Assembly: GCA_016794075.1 (NCBI GenBank)
Contig: JAEUKU010000115.1
Span: 1-10,687, forward strand
Direction of reading: 5' to 3'
From: Rhodospirillaceae bacterium
GTDB lineage: Bacteria > Pseudomonadota > Alphaproteobacteria > Dongiales > Dongiaceae
Length of the DNA: 10,687 bases
The notes under the pieces are model-generated. The model had not been told where the DNA came from. It saw only the letters and a list, made by a program, of their open reading frames with translations, and ran no database searches. The stretch's first letter is position 1, and every line of letters begins with the position of its first letter. This document shows positions 5,969 to 10,687 of the stretch, one piece after another. The position numbers and the translations under genes are program-made.

Positions 5969-6045
5969 GAGAACGGCGCCATTTCCACAGGGGCTATTCA
6001 GGCCGCTATCTCCCGAGCAAATCCGCCCGGAAATTCTACGCCGGA

Positions 6046-6061
6046 TACCTCACCTTAGGTA
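6046..6061. promoter_or_regulatory. 7-2-7 inverted repeat of NarL/LuxR-type response regulators
   Basis: TACCTCA-CC-TTAGGTA: two heptamers facing each other across 2 bp, extended by A6045 and T6062. The E. coli NarL/NarP heptamer is TACYYMT in the same 7-2-7 layout; both half-sites here (TACCTCA and TACCTAA) fit its first six positions. The centre is about 42 bp upstream of the start inferred from the -10 at 6082, the usual place for an activator that contacts RNA polymerase. Which regulator binds is unknown. Confidence 0.5.
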
Positions 6062-6081
6062 TGCGGCGGGGAGTTTCTGCC

Positions 6082-6089
6082 GCTACTAT
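6082..6089 (+). promoter_or_regulatory. Candidate -10 element of the 117-aa gene
   Basis: GCTACTAT resembles the alphaproteobacterial -10 GCTANAWC. No -35 of TTGAC type is present at the right distance, where the 7-2-7 repeat lies instead. This fits an activator-dependent promoter with a start near 6096. Confidence 0.35.
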
Positions 6090-6121
6090 TCCGCCCGTCA
6101 CCACAATGCGAGGGGACAATC

Positions 6122-6475
6122 ATGCGCAAGGCAGCGGTATTGCTGACGGTAAGCATCGGATTGCTCACCGGCCCATCGTTGGCAGACGAAGCGGGAAAGC
6201 TGATCGCCGGCGACGCGATCGTGCAGGCACTCGCCGATCACGCGGTGAATGCGGTGACGCTGAAGGGAAAAAAATGGAGCGCGGTGTTCAAGTCGGACGG
6301 CACCGTCGAGTATGGCAACGGCGGCAAGGGGACCTGGCGTGTGGACGGCGAGAAGTTCTGCGATCACCCGTCTGGTGACCAGGAGTATTGCGGCAACATC
6401 CTCAGCATGGGGGACAGCAAATACCAGTGGGTGAAGCCGGGCGCCACGAAGGGCACGGAACTGACCGTCGAGTAG
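6122..6475 (+). CDS. Uncharacterised small exported protein (117 aa)
   Basis: Probably periplasmic or secreted. MRKAAVLLTVSIGLLTG followed by PSLA and then DE is a classical Sec signal peptide, with cleavage expected after Ala21. The mature part has about 96 residues, with a short helical-looking segment (about 25-45) and then a glycine- and tryptophan-containing beta-rich part (WSAVFKSDGTVEYG, GTWRVDGEKFC). Cys80 and Cys90 could form a disulfide. The phrase of the type F..DGT..Y..G...GTW.VDG..FC recalls small alphaproteobacterial exported proteins such as those carrying DUF995, but I cannot confirm membership. The ATG at 6122 has AGGGGA 5 nt upstream. The gene stands alone between the glnA terminator and the trans-sulfuration gene. 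Its promoter region carries the 7-2-7 repeat, suggesting control by a two-component system. Function unknown. Confidence 0.85.
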   Translation: MRKAAVLLTVSIGLLTGPSLADEAGKLIAGDAIVQALADHAVNAVTLKGKKWSAVFKSDGTVEYGNGGKGTWRVDGEKFCDHPSGDQEYCGNILSMGDSKYQWVKPGATKGTELTVE

Positions 6476-6504
6476 CCCGTTATCCAACTTAATGACACCT
6501 GGGA

Positions 6505-6531
6505 CGCCGGGTGGCGGTGCATGCCCCGGCG
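6505..6531 (+). other. Hairpin after the 117-aa gene
   Basis: CGCCGGG (6505-6511) and CCCGGCG (6525-6531) form a perfect 7-bp stem with a 13-base loop, 29 bp past the stop codon. No T-tract follows directly, so it may protect or pause the transcript rather than end it alone. Confidence 0.35.
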
Positions 6532-6566
6532 ACTCGCTTGATTTCCGATCACCCCTTTTGCCGCAG

Positions 6567-6590
6567 CCGCCACAAGGCGGGCGTTCTTTT
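6567..6590 (+). terminator. Weak candidate terminator before the trans-sulfuration gene
   Basis: CCGCC-ACAA-GGCGG (6567-6580) is a 5-bp stem with a tetraloop, followed by GCGTTCTTTT. The stem is short but the T-rich tail and the position between two genes fit termination of the upstream unit. Confidence 0.35.
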
Positions 6591-6615
6591 GCTCCTGCGC
6601 GTCCCGCGCTAGGGT
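6589..6615 (+). promoter_or_regulatory. Weak candidate promoter of the trans-sulfuration gene
   Basis: TTGCTCC (6589-6595), 12 bp, then GCTAGGGT (6608-6615) loosely follows TTGACGS-N10-14-GCTANAWC. The start would be near 6622, leaving a 19-nt leader before the ATG at 6641. Confidence 0.25.
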
Positions 6616-6640
6616 GCTGCCCCCATTGCGAGGGCAGATC

Positions 6641-7795
6641 ATGAAGAACAATCCTTCCCCGGACACGCTCTGCGCCCAGGCGCTGGGCTGGATCGAGCCG
6701 ACCACCAAGGCGCTGGTGCCGCCGGTCCATGTCGCCACCACCTTCGAGCGCGATCCCGATAACGAATACCGCAGCGGCCGGTCCTACATCCGCAATGACA
6801 GCCCGGCCTGGGACCAGGTCGAGGGCCTGGTGACGCGGCTGGAAGGCGGCGCCGCCACCGTCGCCTTCGCCTCGGGCATGGCGGCGGCGACCGCGCCGTT
6901 CCTGGCGCTGAAGCCGGGCGACCACGCGATCGCGCCGGAGGTGATGTATTGGGGCCTGCGAAAGTGGCTGGTCGGCCCGGCGCGGGAGTGGGGAATCGCG
7001 GTCGATTTCGTCGACCTGACCGACCCGGCTCAGGTGCGCGCCGCGATCCGGCCGGGCCGTACCAGGCTGGTCTGGGCGGAGACGCCGTCCAATCCGCTCT
7101 GGCAGGTCTTCGACCTGGGGGCGCTGGCGGAGATCGCCCATGCGGCCGGCGCGCTGCTGGCGGTCGATTCCACGGCCGCGACGCCGATCCTGACCCAGCC
7201 GATCGGCCTCGGCGCGGATCTGGTGATGCATGCGGCAACCAAATACCTGAACGGCCATTCCGACGTGCTGGCAGGCACCCTGACCGCGGCGCGCACGGAC
7301 GCTTTCTGGGAGCGCATCGTGGCGGTCCGCACGGGCGGCGGCGCAGTGCTCGGCGCCTTCGAGGCGTGGCTGCTGCTGCGCGGCATGCGCACCCTGCCGA
7401 TGCGGGTGCGCCACGCCAGCGCCAGCGCCCTGTTCCTGGCCGCCCATCTCGAACGCCTGCCGCAGGTGGCGGCGGTGCTCTATCCCGGCCTTGCCAGCCA
7501 CCCGCAGCACGCGGTGGCGAAGCGCCAGATGCGAGGCGGCTTCGGCGGCATGCTGTCGATCCGAGTCAAAGGCGGTGAAGCGGCCGCCATCGCCTGCGCC
7601 GCCCAGGTGAAGCTGTGGAAGCGGGCTACCTCGCTCGGCGGCGTGGAGAGCCTGATCGAACATCGGGCGTCGATCGAGGGGGCGGGCTCGCCAGTGCCGG
7701 GCGACCTGCTGCGGCTGTCGGTCGGCCTGGAAGGCGCCGAGGAACTGCTGGCCGACCTGCAGCAAGCCCTGGAGGGTGTCGGGGCCGAGGCTTGA
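6641..7795 (+). CDS. Cys/Met-metabolism PLP enzyme, trans-sulfuration family (384 aa)
   Basis: Fold-type I PLP enzyme of the family containing cystathionine gamma-synthase, cystathionine beta- and gamma-lyases and O-acyl-homoserine sulfhydrylases; soluble, usually a tetramer. Seen: the cofactor-phosphate loop ASGMAA (78-82), the ring-stacking Tyr103, Glu147 and Asn151 (ETPSNP), Asp176 (AVDSTAATP) that pairs with the pyridine nitrogen, the Schiff-base Lys201 (ATKYLNGHSD), and the carboxylate-binding Arg358 (LRLSVGLE). Tyr49 and Arg51 match the residues donated to the neighbouring subunit. The usual NPT motif after them reads NDS here, and the segment between SIEGAG and LLRLSVG is shorter than in sulfhydrylases. 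ATG 6641 has GAGGG 6 nt upstream. The DUF1194 gene follows after 31 bp on the same strand. Substrate is unresolved, so no symbol is given. Confidence 0.92.
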   Translation: MKNNPSPDTLCAQALGWIEPTTKALVPPVHVATTFERDPDNEYRSGRSYIRNDSPAWDQVEGLVTRLEGGAATVAFASGMAAATAPFLALKPGDHAIAPEVMYWGLRKWLVGPAREWGIAVDFVDLTDPAQVRAAIRPGRTRLVWAETPSNPLWQVFDLGALAEIAHAAGALLAVDSTAATPILTQPIGLGADLVMHAATKYLNGHSDVLAGTLTAARTDAFWERIVAVRTGGGAVLGAFEAWLLLRGMRTLPMRVRHASASALFLAAHLERLPQVAAVLYPGLASHPQHAVAKRQMRGGFGGMLSIRVKGGEAAAIACAAQVKLWKRATSLGGVESLIEHRASIEGAGSPVPGDLLRLSVGLEGAEELLADLQQALEGVGAEA

Positions 7796-7826
7796 CGCTC
7801 GCACCCGCCGGGCCGAAGCTTGCCCG

Positions 7827-8552
7827 GTGCGCCTCGACGCCATCCTCGTTGCGATTGCCCTGCTGCTTGCCGCGGGCCGGGATGCCCCCGCGCAGGAGAC
7901 GGCGACCGACGTCAACATCGTCACCGGGCTTGACGTCTCCGGCTCCATCGAGGCCGTCGAAACCCGCATCCAGGTCGAAGGCATGGTGATGGCGCTGCGC
8001 TCGCCGCGCGTCATCGCCGCGATCGCGAACGGAAGGCACGGTCGGATCGGCTTCAACGTCTTCATCTGGGCCAACGGCGCGCGCCCGGTTTTCGCCGGCT
8101 GGAAGCTCATCGCCACGCCCGCAGACGCATCGGCGGCGGCGCGGGACCTGGGCGGCGAACTCGATGCCCTGCTCGGCTCCTATGCGGCGCTCAAGCTGGG
8201 CGAGCTCACCGACCTCTCGGGCGCGATCGATTTCGGCGGCGCCATGCTGGCGGCCGCACCTTTCGCCGGCAGCCGGTCGGTGCTCAACATCCTCGGCAAC
8301 GGCATCGACAATGTGGGCGGTGGCCCGCGCCCGTCGCGCGACCTGCTGGTGGCGCAGGGCGTGACGGTCAACGGCGTCGTCATCGGTCACGACCGCGGCG
8401 TCTTCCGCTATTTCCGCAACGAGGTCACCGGCGGACCCGGTGCCTTCGTGCTCGCCGCGCGGGATGCGGAGATGCTGGTCGAGGTGCTGGAGCGGAAATT
8501 CGTGACCGAGATCGCCTTCAATCCGGACGGCGCGCCCTACCCGCCGCGATAG
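7827..8552 (+). CDS. Exported DUF1194 / von Willebrand factor A-like protein (241 aa)
   Basis: Exported protein with a VWA-type fold; the DUF1194 family is common in alphaproteobacteria and has no settled function. The GTG at 7827 gives MRLDAILVAIALLLAAG and APAQ, a good signal peptide with cleavage near residue 23. A GTG at 7776 would put 17 extra residues before it, abuts GGAGG with no spacing and overlaps the upstream gene, so I reject it; 7827 itself lacks a clear ribosome binding site. The metal-site motif DVSGS (36-40) is intact, and Thr128 is the likely third-loop ligand. The second acidic loop, usually SGDG in this family, reads LGNG (156-159), replacing its aspartate with Asn158. The family ending is kept (FRNEVTGGPGAFV, ERKFVTEIAFNP). 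Its 3' end overlaps the opposing gene by 16 bp. Confidence 0.85.
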   Translation: MRLDAILVAIALLLAAGRDAPAQETATDVNIVTGLDVSGSIEAVETRIQVEGMVMALRSPRVIAAIANGRHGRIGFNVFIWANGARPVFAGWKLIATPADASAAARDLGGELDALLGSYAALKLGELTDLSGAIDFGGAMLAAAPFAGSRSVLNILGNGIDNVGGGPRPSRDLLVAQGVTVNGVVIGHDRGVFRYFRNEVTGGPGAFVLAARDAEMLVEVLERKFVTEIAFNPDGAPYPPR

Positions 8553-9070
8553 CTCTCCGCCATCTCGCAATAATGCCGGGCGGAATAGGCGAAGTATTTC
8601 AGCTCCGCCTCGCTCAGATTGCGCATCAGCTTGGCTGGGCTGCCGGCCCAGAGCTCGCCGCGCCTCACCCGCTTGCCGGGCGTGACCAGGGCTCCGGCGG
8701 CGACCATGGCACCGCCCTCGACCACGACACCGTCCATGATGCAGGCCTTCATGCCGATGAAGCAACCGTCCTCCAGCGTGCAGGCGTGGATCAGCGCCAT
8801 ATGGCCGATCGTGATGTCGGAGCCGATGGTGGTCCTGGTGCCGGCGGCCCCTTCCCGCTCGTGATTGACGTGGACGATGGTGCCGTCCTGGATGTTGGTG
8901 CGCGCGCCGACGCGGATCGCGTTGCCGTCTCCGCGCAGCACGCAGCCGTACCAGACCGAGCTTTCCGCGCCGATCTCGACGTCGCCGATGATGACCGCGG
9001 TTTCGGCGATGAAGGCGGTCGGCGCGATCGCCGGCGCAACACCGTGATGCGGGCGGATAAGTCCGCTCAT
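8537..9070 (-). CDS. Gamma-carbonic-anhydrase-family hexapeptide-repeat protein (177 aa)
   Basis: Left-handed beta-helix protein, expected trimer, of the YrdA/PaaY/CaiE branch of gamma carbonic anhydrases. Hexapeptide turns run from about 15 to 140 (IGDVEIGAESSVW, IRVGARTNIQDGTIVH, TIGSDITIGHMALIH, VVVEGGAMVAAGALV), followed by a C-terminal helix. The three zinc-ligand histidines are in place: His67 (IVHVNHE), His90 and His95 (GHMALIH). Activity in this branch varies, so carbonic anhydrase activity is possible but not assured. The start ATG overlaps the argC stop as ATGA and there is no good ribosome binding site, so translation probably depends on argC. Its end overlaps the DUF1194 gene on the other strand. 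Family call is firm; substrate is open. Confidence 0.93.
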   Translation of the reverse strand: MSGLIRPHHGVAPAIAPTAFIAETAVIIGDVEIGAESSVWYGCVLRGDGNAIRVGARTNIQDGTIVHVNHEREGAAGTRTTIGSDITIGHMALIHACTLEDGCFIGMKACIMDGVVVEGGAMVAAGALVTPGKRVRRGELWAGSPAKLMRNLSEAELKYFAYSARHYCEMAESYRGG

Positions 9071-10113
9071 GGAAAGAGCGGCAGCTGCTCGAGCGCCGTC
9101 TCCTCGGGGAAACCGGCCATGACGTTCATGTTCTGAACCGCCTGGCCGGAGGCGCCTTTCACCAGGTTGTCCTCGACCGACATCAGGATGGCGCGGCCGG
9201 GGACGCGATCGGCGTGCACCGACATGAGCACGAAGTTGCTGCCGCGCACGTGGCGCGTCGCCGGCGCGGCGCCGTTCGGCAGCACGCGGACGAAGTATTC
9301 GCCCTTGTAGCGCTCGCTGAGCATCGCGCGCAGCTTGTCGACCGTCGCGCCGGGGGCGAGCTTGACATAGATGGTGGAGAGGATGCCGCGGCTCATCGGC
9401 ATCAGATGCGGGGTGAAATTGACGATGACCGGCTTGCCAGCGGCCTCGCTCAGACCCTGCTCGATTTCCGGCGCGTGGCGGTGCGAGGCGATGCCGTAGG
9501 CGTGGATGCCCTCCGTCACCTCGGAATAGAGGCTGCCCTGCTTGGCGTCGCGGCCGGCCCCGGTGACGCCGGACTTGGCGTCGATGATGATGTCGTCGGC
9601 GACGATCAAGCCTGCCTCCAGCAGCGGGATCAACGGCAGCTGCGCCGCGGTCGGGTAGCAGCCGGGATTGGCGACCAGCCGCGCCTTGCGCACCTTGTCG
9701 CGGTTGACCTCGGTCAGGCCGTAGACGGCCTCCTGCTGCAGCTCCGGCGCCCGATGCGCGTGGCCGTACCAGGTCGCGTAGGCGTCCAGATCCGTGAGGC
9801 GAAAATCCGCCGACAGGTCGACGATGCGCAGATGCCCGGGCAGCTTGGCCACCGCCTCCTGCGTCAACCCATGCGGCAGGCAGCAGAAGACAAAATCGAC
9901 GGCCGACCAGTCGACTTCGTCGATCCTGGTGAGATTCGGCAGGTCGGCGAGAACGAGCTGCGGGAAGACCTCGGAGGCGGGCTTGCCGGCCTGGCGGTCG
10001 GCGGTGAGCGCCACGATGGTCACGTGCGGATGACGCGACAGCAGACGCACCAGCTCGGCGCCCGTGTAGCCGCTCGCCCCCAGGATTGCCACCCGCAGCT
10101 TGTTCCCCGTCAT
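9067..10113 (-). CDS. argC: N-acetyl-gamma-glutamyl-phosphate reductase (348 aa)
   Basis: Third step of arginine synthesis: NADPH-dependent reduction of N-acetylglutamyl phosphate to N-acetylglutamate semialdehyde, in the cytosol. The N-terminal Rossmann motif GASGYTGAELVRLL (12-25) binds the cofactor. Catalytic Cys152 lies in NPGCYPTA (codon at 9660-9658), and the substrate-binding region includes KSGVTGAGRD and the conserved HRHAPEI. The 348 residues are the usual length of the long ArgC class. ATG 10113 has GAGG 6 nt upstream. It is followed without a gap by the gamma-CA gene (ATGA overlap) and probably transcribed with it from the promoter at 10148-10177. A TTTCCGC inverted repeat across the -10 could be an operator. 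No other arg gene is near. Confidence 0.97.
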   Translation of the reverse strand: MTGNKLRVAILGASGYTGAELVRLLSRHPHVTIVALTADRQAGKPASEVFPQLVLADLPNLTRIDEVDWSAVDFVFCCLPHGLTQEAVAKLPGHLRIVDLSADFRLTDLDAYATWYGHAHRAPELQQEAVYGLTEVNRDKVRKARLVANPGCYPTAAQLPLIPLLEAGLIVADDIIIDAKSGVTGAGRDAKQGSLYSEVTEGIHAYGIASHRHAPEIEQGLSEAAGKPVIVNFTPHLMPMSRGILSTIYVKLAPGATVDKLRAMLSERYKGEYFVRVLPNGAAPATRHVRGSNFVLMSVHADRVPGRAILMSVEDNLVKGASGQAVQNMNVMAGFPEETALEQLPLFP

Positions 10114-10135
10114 CTCCGACCTCGGCCAGGCTCGA

Positions 10136-10160
10136 TTTCCGCCCGGAGTGCTAGCGGAAA
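10136..10160. repeat. TTTCCGC inverted repeat across the argC promoter
   Basis: TTTCCGC (10136-10142) and GCGGAAA (10154-10160) are exact inverted repeats separated by 11 bp, 25 bp in all. The centre, 10148, falls at the edge of the candidate argC -10 box, 35 bp upstream of the start codon. It does not resemble the enterobacterial ARG box. Confidence 0.4.
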
Positions 10161-10177
10161 CCGCCCTCCCGCGACAA
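10148..10177 (-). promoter_or_regulatory. Candidate argC promoter
   Basis: On the minus strand TTGTCGC (10177-10171) and GCTAGCAC (10155-10148) match TTGACGS and GCTANAWC at 6 of 7 and 6 of 7 fixed positions. The 15-bp spacer is 1 bp longer than the usual 10-14. The inferred start is near 10141, giving a leader of about 28 nt. Confidence 0.45.
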
Positions 10178-10267
10178 CAGGAATTATCGCATAGGACCCG
10201 CCCGTGGCCCGATTGCGCCGGCTCCGGCTAGGCCTTAGGCTCGCCCGCAGGCGTTCCGGGGGTTTAC

Positions 10268-10687
10268 ATGGCGTTGCTCGTTCTTGGCTTGGTGCTGCTC
10301 ATCGGAGCCCATCTGGTGCCGGCAAACCGGCGCCTGCGCGCCGGACTTGCGGCCAAGCTGGGCGAGAACGGGTACAAAGGCGCCTTTTCTCTTATCTCCC
10401 TGGCCGGGCTGGTGCTGATCGTGATCGGCTACGGACAGGCGCCGCGCGACCAGATCTTCCAGGCCTCCGAAACCGCTCGCCTGTTCCTCCCGGTCGGCAT
10501 GGCCATCGCCTTCATCCTGATGGCCACGGCCTATGTGCCGGGCCGGCTCCGCCGCCTGCTGAAGCACCCGATGCTGGCCGGCGTGCTGATCTGGTCTGTG
10601 CTGCACCTGCTGGCCAACGGCGATCTGGCCTCGAACGTCCTGTTCGGCAGCTTCGCGGTGTGGAGCGTCTTCGCGATCATCTCCGCC
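10268..10687 (+). CDS. NnrU-family integral membrane protein, C-terminus cut by window edge
   Basis: Inner-membrane protein with five hydrophobic segments in the 140 visible residues: about 2-15, 40-55, 73-92, 104-117 and 121-140. Family marks are the His after the first segment (GAHLVPA), the short loop GENGYKGAFSLIS, and the histidine-bearing stretch KHPMLAGVLIWSVLHLLANGD (residues about 100-120; key His101 and His114). NnrU was named from nitrite and nitric-oxide respiration clusters, and plant and algal 15-cis-zeta-carotene isomerase belongs to the same family, so the name does not fix a role. ATG 10268 has GGGGG 5 nt upstream. It is divergent from argC across 154 bp. No denitrification or carotenoid gene is visible, though the right-hand neighbour is unseen. 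Confidence 0.88.
   Translation, partial: MALLVLGLVLLIGAHLVPANRRLRAGLAAKLGENGYKGAFSLISLAGLVLIVIGYGQAPRDQIFQASETARLFLPVGMAIAFILMATAYVPGRLRRLLKHPMLAGVLIWSVLHLLANGDLASNVLFGSFAVWSVFAIISA

Noticed and set aside
7776..7826. GTG at 7776 as the start of the DUF1194 gene
   Set aside because: GGAGG touches the GTG with no spacing, and the resulting arginine-rich N-terminus would bury the signal peptide 17 residues in.
6098..8116. 672-codon minus-strand frame
   Set aside because: It spans the antisense of three plausible genes and the spacers between them; no motif and arginine-rich low-complexity composition.
7626..8765. 379-codon minus-strand frame
   Set aside because: Runs antisense to the trans-sulfuration and DUF1194 genes and out of frame through the gamma-CA gene; composition is that of a shadow.
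9214..10194. 326-codon plus-strand frame
   Set aside because: Antisense shadow of argC, whose motifs are complete.
1..10687. Mobile element, CRISPR array, prophage, defence or biosynthetic cluster
   Set aside because: No transposase or integrase motif, no array of spaced repeats and no run of unknown co-directional genes. The content is ordinary metabolism with a few small unknown proteins.

Overview
The window looks like core chromosome of a high-GC alphaproteobacterium. The protein families, the sigma54-driven glnB-glnA pair, GCTA-type -10 boxes and a DUF1194 protein all fit. tRNA-His carries an encoded G-1 and C73, which a large alphaproteobacterial clade (Caulobacter, rhizobia) has lost. 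This leans toward an earlier branch such as Rhodospirillales, but that placement is inference. I see no transposase, integrase, CRISPR array, phage gene or toxin-antitoxin pair, and no obviously new multi-gene system. The more interesting material is regulatory DNA and a few uncharacterised exported proteins.

Layout, left to right. (1) 1-1286, minus: dihydropyrimidinase, cut by the window edge. A RutR-like 16-bp operator lies about 60 bp upstream of its start. (2) 1287-1783: no gene; holds a 10-bp-stem hairpin and a 16-bp tandem duplication. (3) 1784-1861, minus: tRNA-His(GTG) with its own promoter. (4) 2048-3235, plus: class I PLP aminotransferase, convergent with (5) 3268-3582, minus: a 104-residue probable exported protein. 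(6) 3583-4061: the regulatory region of glnB, with a near-perfect sigma54 promoter and a candidate NtrC site about 120 bp upstream of the inferred transcription start. (7) 4062-5905, plus: glnB and glnA, closed by a strong terminator. (8) 6122-6475, plus: a 117-residue exported protein behind a 7-2-7 inverted repeat of NarL type. (9) 6641-8552, plus: a trans-sulfuration-family PLP enzyme, then an exported DUF1194 (VWA-like) protein. (10) 9070-8537 and 10113-9067, minus: argC and a gamma-carbonic-anhydrase-family protein joined by an ATGA overlap. The second gene converges on and overlaps the DUF1194 gene by 16 bp. (11) 10268 to the end, plus: NnrU-family membrane protein, cut by the window edge and divergent from argC.

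Nitrogen is a loose common theme. Dihydropyrimidinase belongs to pyrimidine ring breakdown, which releases ammonia and carbon. PII and glutamine synthetase sense nitrogen status and assimilate ammonium. The aminotransferase, the trans-sulfuration enzyme and ArgC handle amino acids. Apart from glnB-glnA and argC-gamma-CA, the genes look like separate transcription units, so the shared theme may be coincidence.
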